Source of the DNA: Ilyonectria destructans
Taxonomy: Eukaryota; Ascomycota; Sordariomycetes; Hypocreales; Nectriaceae
Assembly: GCA_020740775.1 (NCBI GenBank)
Contig: JAHEWK010000010.1
Location: 1,612,001-1,676,000, forward strand
DNA length: 64,000 nucleotides
Reading direction: 5' to 3'
Part shown: positions 11,951 to 22,549 of the stretch, piece after piece
Position numbering within the stretch: the first letter of the stretch is position 1
Layout: each line of letters starts with the position of its first letter
The notes under the pieces: model-generated
Database searches by the model: none
What the model was told of the DNA's origin: nothing
What the model saw: only the letters and a program-made list of their open reading frames with translations
Program-made: the position numbers and the translations under genes

Positions 11951-13450
11951 ATGGCGTCACACATGAAACCAACTTCCGATGACAACTTTGCTCCTCCCGC
12001 AAAAAAGGCTCGGATCGGAGATCCACTTTCGTTCAAAAGGATCCGAGTCTTCTCTCAGGGAGATATCGACTCGCTATATCCACTCATTGTTGCATACATC
12101 GAGCGCCCATCTCTGGCAGATTCGGTTGTGAAGTTTGCAATCGACGTCGAAGGATGGCCAAGCTACCCCTTCGGCGCCGGGTTCGGGGACACATGCGCCG
12201 AGGTATCGTCTCGCCCGGTGGATGACGATGCGCACGCTGCGATTGAGGCATACGTCCGTGACATGGGTCTCGGAGACGTGGCTCTCGGAGTCATGCTGCC
12301 AGCATTGGAATGGAAGAAGCGACAACTGAGGGACGGAGTCAAGGAGTCGAGGGCAGAGAGCAACGCACATGTGCGGGACTTTGCGACCACTGCTTCGACG
12401 ATCCTGCTCTCTCTCTGCAAGAACATCACCACGCTGTATTTGGGAAACTTGGGATGGTGGGAGTCGCCACTGCAGCTGTACCTGCTACTAACAGGAATGT
12501 ATCGTATTCCTCGCCCAGGACTGCGAAAAGTGAAAAAGGTCGAAATCATCGCTGGCGCAACCGACTACACCGACGAGAGACAGTATGCGCTACTACACTA
12601 TCAGACATACTTCAACTACATTTGCCGGCTGCCTGCGCTGGAATCAGTGGTGTTTGACGGAGCTGGTGATATCGAAGGCGAGATGCAAACGCTTCCCAGA
12701 CGCATGTCAACCATGAAGAATATCAGCATCACTCATGCCGATATCCCAAGCAGTGCCCTTGCCAAGATCTTGCGGATCCCCAAACATCTAGAGAAACTCA
12801 CCCTGTCCTTTGGGGGCCTGATGTTTATCGACGGAGGGAGCGCTATGGTCTACCCAAGAACTATCGGTGAACATCTGTCGAGACACAGGGAAACACTCAA
12901 AGTGCTGGATCTTGATATCGACTATTCCCTCGATGGCCAGCATGAAATGATCGAGGATTCCGACTCCGACCAAGAGGAAGACTCGGCTTCTCAAAAGGAC
13001 CCCTTGAGCTCTCTTGTGCGAGGTCTGGAACGCCAACGGCTACCCCAATCGCCGCCTGATCTACCCAAAAAACGCAAGTACGGCTACGGTCTCACCGTAG
13101 GATCTTTCGACGACTACCAAGCGATGACCCATCTCAGCATTGGCGTCAAGGCGCTCTTGGGTCCTACGGAGGGCAGTAGACTAACGGAACAGCCTCCTTT
13201 TCGACTCATCGACGCGCTCCCTCCCTCGCTCGAGTACCTGTGCCTCTATGGGTACGAGAAGGGCGAGAACTCGGATGTCGATGAACATGTCGACGAGTTC
13301 ATGGAACAAAAGGAGGAGCGCCTACCACTTCTGAAGGAGGTCGAAGGTGTGGACGAGAGAATCGAAGATTCGGCGTTGTTGTACAACCAAGATGATGAGG
13401 ATTCGTTGTGGGAGCGACCAGAGCGCGACTTTGACTGGATCAAGGCGTGA
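11951..13450 (+). CDS. Large single-exon protein of unknown function (F-box/LRR-like)
   Basis: One uninterrupted frame of 499 residues. The N-terminus has a basic nuclear-localisation-like patch (PPAKKARIG, about 15-23). The middle contains repeated leucine-rich stretches of the kind seen in fungal F-box/LRR proteins (CKNITTLYLGNLG, LPALESVVFDGAGDIEG, HLEKLTLSFGG, LEYLCLYGYEKG). An acidic segment (EDSDSDQEEDSASQKD) lies near residue 340 and an acidic tail follows. No F-box could be identified with certainty. This looks like the large, fast-evolving fungal group annotated as hypothetical or F-box-domain proteins, so a substrate-recognition role is only an inference. Coding certainty is high from length, function is low. 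Confidence 0.85.
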   Translation: MASHMKPTSDDNFAPPAKKARIGDPLSFKRIRVFSQGDIDSLYPLIVAYIERPSLADSVVKFAIDVEGWPSYPFGAGFGDTCAEVSSRPVDDDAHAAIEAYVRDMGLGDVALGVMLPALEWKKRQLRDGVKESRAESNAHVRDFATTASTILLSLCKNITTLYLGNLGWWESPLQLYLLLTGMYRIPRPGLRKVKKVEIIAGATDYTDERQYALLHYQTYFNYICRLPALESVVFDGAGDIEGEMQTLPRRMSTMKNISITHADIPSSALAKILRIPKHLEKLTLSFGGLMFIDGGSAMVYPRTIGEHLSRHRETLKVLDLDIDYSLDGQHEMIEDSDSDQEEDSASQKDPLSSLVRGLERQRLPQSPPDLPKKRKYGYGLTVGSFDDYQAMTHLSIGVKALLGPTEGSRLTEQPPFRLIDALPPSLEYLCLYGYEKGENSDVDEHVDEFMEQKEERLPLLKEVEGVDERIEDSALLYNQDDEDSLWERPERDFDWIKA

Positions 13451-13987
13451 GATTCAGCGGCGACGGCCAGCTGTGGTGTTGTGATGGCGTGGGTGCCTCA
13501 AATGTCTTTTTGAGCGAGTCGATCAGCACTTATCAGCACTTTTATTGTTAGATTCAAGCGATACGTAGAAAGTCCATTGGTTCTTGTGTGATTGGGTAAC
13601 AACGAGCGAAGCACAGCAGTGCACAATGCTTCAATTGGGCCCAAGTCGCCTTATTATTTCTGTGCCTACCAAACAAACGCCGCCTACGTATCAATCCAAA
13701 GCACCTCCAAGGTTTGTCCCGAGCAAATGTTTCAGGCGATTAATAATTCGACCGTGATTAATAAGCTCAGGCTGCACGTTTCTGACGCGTTGACTCCATG
13801 CTCACTCACCTCCGCTCCGCAAGCCGCATCTCATGCTGACTTCCGTACCGGTCTGCCTTGCTATGTCCGCTAACCCCGCTGCAAGCTCCCATTGATAAAG
13901 TGTCTTAGAGCGCATCTCAGACTGATCAATTGGCATAATTACTCTCTGGCATTTCAATTTTATCTTTATTTCATCATCCACTCCACC
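13451..13987. other. Intergenic, promoter of the SDR gene
   Basis: AT-rich spacer of about 540 bases with no supported coding sequence or clear regulatory element. Confidence 0.4.
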
Positions 13988-15084
13988 ATGGCCTCTCTCG
14001 CAAAGACTGTCGTAGGCACGGGCCTGACGTCCGGCCTCGTAAGCTCAGGTCTCGCCCCCATTCCCCACACTAGCTAATCGGCGGTGTATCAGGGTTTCGA
14101 AGCTCTCAAGCAGCTGCTCGAACAGGCCCAGCCTTACAAGGTTATCCTCGGTGCTAGAAACACGTCTAGCACTCAAGCTGCAATTGATGACCTCCAATTC
14201 GACAAGGCAGCCAACGGCGCAACTGTCTTGCCACTGGATTTGTCAGATCTGAAGGGCGTCAAGTCCTTTGCTGACCAGACGCTCGCGAAGCTGGGCCAGA
14301 CTAAGATCGATTACTTGCTGCTCAACGCTGGCATCAGCAACGGTGCAGAGAAGCCGGGGCCGAATGGCTCCAAATGGTGTGAGGCGTACATTGTGAACCA
14401 TCTTTGTAAGGCATACACCTGAATCCAATTCTAGAGTACTCCATCCTGACCTTGATGCTAAGCACAACACTACCTTGTTCATCTTCTTCGAGAGAAGCTG
14501 GTTGAGTCTAGGTCGCGCATCGTGTTCGTCTCTTCCGGTGCGATCCGTAACGTGCCCGATACTGGTGAGTAGCCATTCTGTTGCTCTCCCATGGCCATCA
14601 TTTCTCACATTGCGCAGGTGTTCTGGACAACGACCTCAAGGGCGGCTCAGGTGTAGGTGGGCGAAGCATCTACCCCGAGTCCAAGTTCACGCAACTTCTG
14701 GGCGCCCACTGGTGGCGTCGTCACCTCGCTGGCACGAACGACGTGGTTGCGGTTTCGCCTGGCTTGATTCCTGGCACTGGACTTGGACGGGGCAGCGGGA
14801 TGACTTTAAGTAGTGACATGCCGGACGCCAAATCCGTCCCGGAAGGTTAGGCCCCTGAGGATGCAAGCGAGGACAATATGGCTAACTTGATGATAGGCGC
14901 ACAGAGTATTCTCCGCGCACTTACACGCACCGACATACCCGAGGACCCAGAGCGGATTTTCTTGACGAGTTGGGGTGAGTGGTGGGAGAAGAGCGTGTAC
15001 GAAAACAGCCTGGATAAGAGCCTCCAGGATAAATGGAGCCCCAGCAAGGAAGAGATTGAGAAGGAGGAAGGTATTTTGGCCTAA
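13988..15084 (+). CDS. Short-chain dehydrogenase/reductase
   Basis: Five exons (13988-14038, 14093-14405, 14463-14564, 14618-14845, 14897-15084) give 293 residues in frame. A Rossmann fold is indicated by the nucleotide-binding VVGTGLTSGLG motif (interrupted by intron 1), an LDLSDLKGV adenine-side acid, LLLNAGIS (the NAG motif), the SSGAIRNV catalytic Ser strand and the active-site YPESK Tyr/Lys pair, then the SPGLIPGTGL loop. The second acceptor is AAG rather than CAG/TAG, but it restores the expected VNHLS stretch. It resembles the protochlorophyllide-reductase-like or retinol-dehydrogenase-like SDRs common in fungi. It is an NAD(P)-dependent oxidoreductase of unknown substrate, probably cytosolic or membrane-associated. 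Confidence 0.88.
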
Positions 15085-16880
15085 AGGGTTGGGCATTGAA
15101 CGGTACCTGTTGTGATTGTGAGTTCACAATTATTGTCGTTTTCGACGTTGATGTCTAGCTGGGCATATGGGAGTACGATGCCAAGAGCTATGGCTCATTC
15201 GTCAACCACAAATACAATTGACTTTCGAAAACAGAGACTCTTGCTCGAGACTTGCGGTGAAAGGTGGCGTTCGTGTGGTGGTTGTCGTGGCAAGACGCCC
15301 GCTGACTGCGCCGATGTCGTTTGGATAGGATGTGGGATGTTACCCCAAGCTTACGTACGGGACAACGAATGGTGAATATACGAGGAATACGCGGTAGGGA
15401 TCTTGAGTCATGGGGAGCAAGTGCCTTGCAGCGGGATCCCGCGTAACCCAGTAGCCATATGTACTTGCCGCAACGCCTCTCCGGTAAGAGACGGAGCAAA
15501 AGGCAGAGACGAGGCAGCCTGGGATGCAGGGCGATTGAAGGCGATTCTTCATTGGCTTCAAGGCATATAAATTCGGTTTATCACACATTGACAGGCGAAA
15601 TGTGCTGCGACCAGTGCCCAAGGTTAAAGGCAGCGGGAAACCATACCGAGAGGGGGTGCTGTCAGCATCTTATGGCGCGCAGTTGACGACGCAGCCATTG
15701 GGCGAGTTTTTGGGAACCGGCTGGTCTGCGGGCCGAATGAATGCGTTTGTCTACGCGAGTTGACGCACAAAGCTGGATTTGGAGGTGTGGTCGAAGTGAC
15801 TGGGCGGCTGAGTAGATGACTCTGGCGGCGAGCGCGCCGTGGCCCCATCAAGGCGTCGTCTTTTCACGTCTCACGATAGTTCGCAAGGCGCGTCGTCATA
15901 TCGTCAAAGGGCGGAGGAGGTGAGGTCGAAGCTAGAAGCGCGACTTGGTGGCATCTCGGATGAATCTGAGCCCGATCTGGGAGTGTCGTCGTCATCGACT
16001 GAGCCAGAGATTAACAAGTGGACTTGGATGGATCAGAACAGCGCCCGGAAAATAGTGACTAATCGTGCGGTGGGCTGCAGTTCGGAAAGCAGCTAGACAG
16101 ACGCACAGGAGAATTAGAGAATTAGAGTCATCAACAAAGTTGAAGATGTGCTGGGCTCGTTCGATCTGAAGTCAGCAGGGGATATCCTCTCAATCGTGCT
16201 CGTCAACGGCCTTACAGGGCATGTGAAGTGCCCTTGTAGCGCATCCCTGTTGTTTTGCAGTGAAACGGCCCGCCATTCCGCCCGTTGATTGGCTGAACGG
16301 CCTCGCACTCGCATTCGCACACCCTCTAATTGCCACCTGGGGACACTCTGCTGCGGCCCACTGGCACCCATCCCTCTCAGCCCTGTAGCAACTGGCCCCG
16401 TAGGCGATCGACGCGCTGGAGCACAGCCCCAGGCCCACTGAACAAAGTCGCTGCATTTCCGTAAAGGGATGCCCAAGCGAGTCCGAGCCGAGACCCGCCG
16501 GTGCCTCCATACGCGCATCCATCCACACCAGATTGGGTGCAGGGAGCCAAGCGTATCAGCGACGAGATGTGAGATGCAAGGCCGTCATTCCTTTTTTAAG
16601 AGAATGCGAGTGTGTGAGTTTGCTCTGCCCATGGTTGTTGCATCCGTATACATATATCGTGAAGGCTTCCCCTTCCGCTGGTACGACGTGGAGATCTCAT
16701 CTAGATTACCCCCATCGCCGACACAAACATCGGGAGCATCCATCGGAAAGCCACTGCTCGGAAACGACTCACTTCCTCTGATCCTCCTTTGTTTCTTAAC
16801 TTCTTCATCTTACTTTTCTCTGATTCTTCCAATCGTACCATCCATTCTCCATCGTCTAATCCAACCTCTAAGCCGCCATC
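15085..16880. other. Intergenic region, 1.8 kb, no firm gene
   Basis: A coding-like plus-strand stretch is open from 15812 to the stop at 16096 (RAEEVRSKLEARLGG, acidic Ser-rich tail) but lacks an ATG and a confident upstream exon, so it may be an exon of an unrecognised gene or chance. The right end is the RTA1-like promoter. Other frames are overlapping and unsupported. Confidence 0.35.
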
Positions 16881-17892
16881 ATGTCTTCCGACACGCAGCT
16901 TCCGCATAACGTCATCGTCTTCGGCCCTGATGGCAACTGTACCCTCGACCTCTGCCCCCTCGAATGGAGCGTCTACAAGTATCAGCCTAGCCTGGCCGCA
17001 AACATCACCTTCATCATCCTCTACGCCATCGCCATGGGCGTCCACGTCTTCCTCGGCTTCCGCTGGCGGGCCTGGTGGTACATGACCTTTATGATACTCG
17101 GTTGCATCGTCGAGATTATCGGATACATTGGACGCATCATCATGCACTACAATCCCTTCTCATTCCCGGGCTTCATGATACAGATCGTCTTCGTCACAAG
17201 CGGCCCCGTCTTCTACACTGCCGCCATCTACGTGACGTTGGCCAAGACGTGAGCATACCGATCCTCTTCCTCCTCCCGGCTGCGCTAACCACAATCCATA
17301 ATCCAGCATCCAATACTTGGCTCCCGAAGTCTCCCGTATCAAGCCCAAGCTCATCTGGTGGATCTTTATCCCCGCGGACATGGTCTGCCTGACACTCCAA
17401 GCCGCTGGCGGTGCTTTGTCCACCGTGAGCCAGGGCTCCAGCCAGACCGGTGTCGATATCGCCATGGCTGGCCTTGCCCTCCAGGTGGCCGTCCTCGTTC
17501 TATTCTGTGTCCTCATGGGCGACTACATGTTCCGATACACCCGCTCCAAGCCTGCCAACCCCCTCAGCCGGCGCATGCGACTCTTCTTCGGCTTCTTGAG
17601 TGCCGCCGTCATTATGATTCTCGGCCGATGCGCTTACCGATGCTACGAGCTGAGCGAGGGATACCAAAACTCGACTGTCATCACTGATGAAGGTCTCTTT
17701 ATTGGTCTAGAGGGAGTGTAAGTTTCTCCTACATGCTGCCCAAGATTCTCTGCTGACCTTTGGAATAGTCTCATTGTCATCGCCGTCTTCTGCCTTTGCA
17801 TTGGTCACCCCGGCTTCGTCTTCAACGAGAAGGCCATGCTCCTGAACTCACGCCAGACTTCCGATGAAGATACTACATTTGAGACCAAGTGA
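16881..17892 (+). CDS. RTA1-like seven-helix membrane protein
   Basis: Three exons (16881-17248, 17307-17717, 17769-17892) join in frame to 300 residues. The hydrophobic profile gives seven transmembrane segments, with family landmarks YKYQPSLAANI before helix 1, EIIGYIGRI in helix 2/3, the FIPADMVCLTLQAAGG helix, a GVDIAMAGLALQV helix and the RCAYRCYELSEGYQ segment. RTA1-family members (Rta1, Rsb1, Pug1) sit in the plasma membrane and are linked to sphingoid-base translocation, azole or 7-aminocholesterol resistance and protoporphyrin uptake. Which of these applies cannot be read from sequence. The Asn near the start of the protein and the short polar C-terminal tail fit the usual orientation. 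Confidence 0.93.
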
Positions 17893-18154
17893 TTTGATTC
17901 GTACGATAAAATTTGGATACTTAATGTTACTATGCTCGCATAGGACTGCGCATTGGACTTTATTTTGTACCGAAGCTTCAAATTTGGAGCTACGATCTGT
18001 CTTGATAAGCTATGTACCATAGGCGAGCGAATACCCTTTTATTTGTGCGACAGCAACAAAATCCACGGCCGAGCCCAGCGGTTGCGTTCATTCATGTTCA
18101 AGTTGTCCAGCAGTTCTCCAGTGTCACCCGCTTTCCCTGATTACTTTAACCCCG

Positions 18155-18753
18155 TCACAGCTCTACCTTGCCAACAGGATCCCACAGAGCCGCTTCCGGG
18201 AGCGATTCCTCACACCCGCACCAGCATGAAGTGTCACAGCTGTCGTGTCCCTTATCTCGGAGAAGTCTGCCACTACCATCACACCGATAATTGTAGGGCC
18301 GGGCCTGACACCAACCGTGGCCCCAGGCGCACTTCGTCTCGCAGCGATCCTGCGGTCTCGCAACGATCGTCACCGTCTCCGTCGCCGAAGGCCCCTCCGA
18401 ACGCGACTGCATCCAGTGATCATGCGGTCTCGCAACGATCGCCGCCGTCTCCGTCGCCGAGGGCCCCTCCGAGCGCGACTGCATCCAGCGACAGCTGCAA
18501 TTGTCCTCACACACGTTGTGAACCCGGTCTTGGACGAGGTTGGAGGTCGTGTCGCAGCGGTAGTTGTACGGCGGGTCTCGACACCAGATCATGCCTGGGT
18601 AACACGATGCCACATGTAGGATTGGGGCTTTCGAGTCATGGATGCCGGAGGAGTTATTTTCTGCTGCCACTAGGGCGAATAAAACTATTTCAAGTTAGGA
18701 AACCAGTTGCAGATGGACACGAATGGGTGCTCACTGAAAATGAGGTTCTTCAT
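18155..18753 (-). CDS. Modular cysteine-rich secreted protein, candidate effector
   Basis: Two exons on the minus strand (18753-18735 and 18684-18155), with a 50-nt intron (GTGAGC donor, CTAAC branch, TAG acceptor) inside the signal peptide, encode 182 residues. The start MKNLIFILFALVAA is a short signal peptide. Mature part: a cysteine module (Cys 34, 41, 50, 65, 69, 71), two 24-residue tandem repeats starting WMQSRSEGPSATET (about 73-120), then a second module (Cys 125, 132, 141, 156, 160, 162) with the same spacing and the shared PYNYRCD core. The overlapping plus-strand frame has no signal peptide and is a shadow. I know no family with this pattern. It looks like a fungal small secreted protein; the function is unknown. 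Confidence 0.8.
18352..18492 (-). repeat. Two-copy 72-bp tandem duplication inside the secreted-protein gene
   Basis: Copy 1 begins at 18352 and copy 2 at 18424, exactly 72 bases apart, with a handful of mismatches. The unit is in frame (24 codons), so the duplication extends the linker between the two cysteine modules without a frameshift. Confidence 0.92.
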
Positions 18754-19639
18754 GATGGTGGATGTTGATGGCGGATGTTGATGGCGTAATGTGCGACGAG
18801 AGCTGTCCGGGCGGTAATATTGTCTTGAAGCAGAATCGATTCGAACGGAAGGAGCTGAGGACCAGTTTCTTGGAAACTGGGGCGTGCCATTTATTCGAAT
18901 GGGAAGTTGACGAGCACCCGACGCAGCGTTCCGTCACGATGCCGCGACGTACATTCAGTGTTAGGGGCAAAGGACCTGGCACGTCAACGTTCAAGCTTGC
19001 TCGCAGCCATTCAATGCTTTCACATAGGACGCATTCTTTGCGACTATCACCAAAGTTCGTCTGTAGGCAAATTGGGGGCCTTAATCGTGACTGACGTATT
19101 ATCAGGAAGGAGTCTCCGGGTTGCCAGTCCTGGAATCCATCGAGCTACCTCAGCTAGAAGCATTAACATATGCCCAAGTTGTACCACTCTGTACTACGCG
19201 GTGCAATATGGATCAGCCTAGTTTGTTGCAGCAGAGTCAGGTCACAGATGAGAGCCTCCCGATAGTCCGTTGTTAAGCCAAGGTGGCTGACAACGAGTGT
19301 AACCACTTCCCCGCAGAGCTGCGGTTGTGCGCCATCAGTGATCAACAGTGGAAGGTTGTTTTGCATGAATTTGGTGATCAGCGTTTGGTCTTATGAGGAG
19401 GTTCGGCTGGAATGCATGCAGCACAGGCGCAGAGTTGAGTTAATCGAGGTGTCGGAAGATGAAGTGTCGTCTCGGAACTTTGAGGTGGCCAAGAAGCCTC
19501 TCTTCCAAGAATAGTTGATGCAGTTTTGGGGTGGAATCTCCAAGCAGACGTACCAACAACAGCACCAGAACGCTAAGGGAGGCCATAGGAAACTGCGCGC
19601 CTCTGCGGTGCCAACCATGCTCGCGGGGGTTCGTCGGGG
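18754..19639. other. Intergenic, no supported gene
   Basis: Short frames occur on both strands, including a hydrophobic minus-strand start at about 19590 (MASLSVLVLLLV) that lacks a credible continuation. GATGTTGATGGCGG repeats directly upstream of the secreted-protein ATG (about 18760-18785). Confidence 0.35.
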
Positions 19640-20131
19640 TTAAAATGCCATCCAACTTTCCGCCATAACCGAGTTGATCGATCTTTGCAGTCCAGGATCT
19701 CCTGCTTCAGCCGCTGCGATTGGGTCTTTGAGTAGGGCCGGTGACCTGAGAAGCCGTCGTTTGCTGACGAGAAGCATTACCCACAGCACGAGAACCAGAA
19801 CGCAGGGAGCAACAGCGCCGATGCACCAGGCGGGCGTACTCAGAAATGTACCCTTTGCAACCAATATCAGGACTCCAAAGGCATTCAAAAGCCCAGCAAG
19901 TCCAAGCATCTCAGCGGCCATCCGGATCTCTCTGTTCTGCATCCCTGGGTCGATGTCTGCGAAGACGCGCATGCATTCCGGAACTCGAAGAAGATCCTGA
20001 CACTGGCGACCCAATCGGACGACCGTGTCTCGTCGTCCGACAATGTGTTTGTCGATGAGGATCACACAGACTGTGAGAAAACCTCTCACGATGATATTGA
20101 GGCAGAATTCCCCCATGCATTCCTCAGCCAT
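19640..20131 (-). CDS. Small membrane protein of unknown function
   Basis: Single-exon frame of 163 residues starting MAEECMGEFCLNIIVRG, with a good AAAACATGG context. Two strong transmembrane segments lie at about 84-104 (GLAGLLNAFGVLILVAKG) and 112-135 (AWCIGAVAPCVLVLVLWVM). A weaker hydrophobic stretch near residues 10-25 may be a third. A basic cluster (SKRRLLRS) follows the last helix, suggesting a cytosolic C-terminus. I do not recognise the family. Hydrophobic patterning and length argue for a real gene; upstream exons cannot be excluded. Confidence 0.5.
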   Translation of the reverse strand: MAEECMGEFCLNIIVRGFLTVCVILIDKHIVGRRDTVVRLGRQCQDLLRVPECMRVFADIDPGMQNREIRMAAEMLGLAGLLNAFGVLILVAKGTFLSTPAWCIGAVAPCVLVLVLWVMLLVSKRRLLRSPALLKDPIAAAEAGDPGLQRSINSVMAESWMAF

Positions 20132-20539
20132 GTTTTCGATGATGAGTTCAGTGCTGGCACTTCGAGTAGGTGGTTTGCAAGGGCGTGGTTATTTGGCGTG
20201 AAAAGGGATAACGAAGACGAACAATTTATTAGGGAGGATTGCCAGAATTTTGCCTCTACCGAAGCTTTTATCTCCAGGCATCACCCAACGGAGATGCCTC
20301 TCCCAACCTTAAGTATGCACCAAAGGGTTGCTTCCAGTAGGGTTAGCTCAGCCCCCGTCCATTGGTTTCTTTCTCCGGATATTCTGGCAGGGTTTGCAGA
20401 ACGTTATACAGTCAACATACGATGCTCGACGACTAATACTTGGCGTGCCGGAGAAATTGCATGGCTAAGAGCCGCAGGTTCCCTATCCAAGCGGCTGCTA
20501 GCCAGGCAGGGACACTGGACTTGCACCAAGCTTCTACCT

Positions 20540-20600
20540 TGCCTAAGTGAAGGTAAGGTAAGGTAGGTACATTAGGTAAGTACATTAGGTCGGTACATAC
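20540..20600. repeat. Short-repeat cluster of GGTAA/ACATTAGGT units
   Basis: Direct repeats of AAGGT and of the 13-14 base element GTACATTAGGT(A/C) are packed together. Related TTAGGTAGG elements recur at 20947-20987. Such clusters are common between genes in several Sordariomycete genomes; the function is unknown. Confidence 0.7.
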
Positions 20601-20946
20601 CGCCAGGAATAATTTTCTAATCCTACATCAAACTCATCTCCAGAACCGAGAACCTCATTTCATACACTTTCTTCGCCCTGTCAGCAAACGGTCGTGGTGT
20701 GTCTGCCGCCTGTCTTCTCTCCATCCGGAGTTCGCCAGGAGAATCGCTGTTCGCCCTCAGAGTCCACTCACCAGTTTCGCGGAGCCTATTTCTTGGTGAT
20801 AACAATCTATTCTCGGATTCTCAGTGTCAGTCATGGAATTACACATATGCAACTCCTTGAGACTTCTGCGTATTGTTTGGTCGCCTTGCTTCTAGAGTAC
20901 TGCAGGTTTCACACTCTTGTGCTCCACCTCAGTTGAAGCCCAATGT

Positions 20947-20987
20947 CTAAGTAGGTATATTAGGTAGGTGCCTACCTAGGTACCTCT
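20947..20987. repeat. Palindromic TTAGGTAGG/CCTACCTAGG element
   Basis: AGGTAGG and its inverse CCTACCT flank a TG dinucleotide (7-base arms), followed by a second short palindrome CCTAGG/GGTACC. This could extrude a small hairpin or bind a dimeric protein; it lies 60-100 bases upstream of the mini-gene ATG at 21048. Confidence 0.65.
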
Positions 20988-21047
20988 CCACGATCCGAGG
21001 CAGAGTGGTGGACGGACGACATCAACATCCTCTTCAAGAGATTAGAA

Positions 21048-21304
21048 ATGAGCATCAGACTTGCCTGTCTATGCACTTTCAACCGAGACAGGGAAGTTAA
21101 GGACGTCGAATTCCACATGGAGAATGTTTCAGGCGAACACAAGAGTGCTGCAGTGGAGTACGCCTTGAACAAGTTCCAGAACAACACCACCACGTGGAAG
21201 AAGCAGTCAGTCGATGGGTTGATTGTATGTTGCGCCTATAACGGGTGTTATCTTGTCGCTGCTAACTCTATGAATAGCAATTTGTTGACAAGCAGGTAGT
21301 TTAG
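21048..21304 (+). CDS. Two-exon mini-protein, 67 residues, unrecognised
   Basis: Exon 1 (21048-21224) encodes MSIRLACLCTFNRDREV onward. A 53-nt intron has a textbook GTATGT donor, GCTAAC branch site and TAG acceptor. Exon 2 (21278-21304) adds QFVDKQVV and a stop, in frame. The result is a small, soluble, mixed-charge protein with one probable helix (AAVEYALNKFQNN). There is no signal peptide or membrane segment, and no family is recognised. The intron signals are the main reason for calling it; it could also be the 3' end of a longer gene. Confidence 0.5.
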
Positions 21305-22549
21305 GTATATCCGCGTTGGCTCAAAATCGGCTCGCCTCCCACAGCTTCGCCCATCGATGACCCAGATCACCGGCCGCCGTTCCCGATCCTGATCCCATTT
21401 CTACGTTCATCGCGTCCCACCACTACGCGAACCCTGAAGCCTTGACTCGAGCAAACAAAACGATAGACGGCAGTGGAGCTCTAAAATCCGCGAAGACAGA
21501 TCAACCTCGCCGAGCAACGACATCCAACGTGTCTCCACCAGGTGTTGCAGTTTCCTTCAGACCAAGACAGTTAACGGAAGTCCACGGACAGTTGGGTTGT
21601 GCTGGCACGGAGGTGGTTAGCAGAGTGGGATGAAGAATATCTCGGTGGGATGCTCGGACGAGATGTGGTGAGGTGATCGACTGCGGCACAATGGGATGAG
21701 CTTGGAACTCTGGCTAGACGGTGGGAAGCAATACTGGATCATCTCCACAAGGAGTTGTGGCGATCCATGATGGACATTCTTCTCGGTTCCGACCACGGCA
21801 AGGGACCTGCAAGAATGTTGGCGGATTACCCCGAGATGTTTGGGCGTCGGATCATCGCCTCTGTGCGTGTTTTCCGTTTGGTGATCTTCCAAACCTCTTC
21901 TAGAGGCTCGAGGTGGTAGAGCCAATTCCGATGCCACCCGTGGCACCGATCGAACGCCCGCTGTAGAGGAAGGATATGCGAAAGCATAGAAAGGCGTTAT
22001 CCAAGTCCTCACTGGGTTCCAACTATTCGGACATAAGGGAGAATCCGGCCTGAATACTCATTGGAATGCGGATGGCATTTTCAGTTGTTAATAGTCAAGT
22101 GGACAAGCCTCCTTAGTGAGCGATAAATCGTGCCTCGGGATGTCTTTCGCTGTTCATTTATTATGAATTGGACAATGGTGTCGATATCAATTTCGCAGCT
22201 CATCGCGCCAGTGAATTCATTGAGCCGCATTTAACATGAACATGGTTTTCCAAGGATCACATAATGAGGAGGACTCGTTTCATTAGGTAGGGTCGTTTAT
22301 GGAAGGAAAATATACCCTGTTGAGCCTTTACGCCAAAGAGGTATTCAACGGACCCGTCTGGCTTAACCTTGGCATGCATCAAAAGGGTGCCTCCGGCGGG
22401 TCCAGGTTGGTTTCTGATGCTTTGTAAACTTAGCTCTCATCCTTTTTTCTTTCTTCTTGCATGGCAGGTTCAAATTCGGGTAGAATAAAGGCTACCCAAT
22501 CTATTCTAAGATCTCTAAAAGATTAGTCTGGTTGAATTATGTGTTGTCC
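21305..22549. other. Intergenic region with a possible gene remnant
   Basis: A plus-strand frame from 21575 to 21919 reads as protein-like sequence with related Trp/Arg-rich segments (LARRWLAEWDEE and LARRWEAILDHL) but is broken by one TGA at 21674. The rest up to 22549 is AT-rich spacer and the 3' flank of the next minus-strand gene. Confidence 0.3.

Larger units (their letters stand above)
20132..21047. other. Intergenic region with GGTAGG-type short repeats
   Basis: Apart from the two repeat clusters listed separately (20540-20600 and 20947-20987) nothing coding is supported. Confidence 0.4.

Noticed and set aside
15812..16096. Coding-like plus-strand stretch with RAEEVRSKLEARLGG
   Set aside because: No ATG and no convincing upstream exon; left as a remark in the intergenic entry.
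17953..18768. Long plus-strand frame over the secreted-protein gene
   Set aside because: It starts within the RTA1-like 3' region, has no domain or signal peptide, and is explained as the antisense shadow of the minus-strand gene with signal peptide, intron and patterned cysteines.
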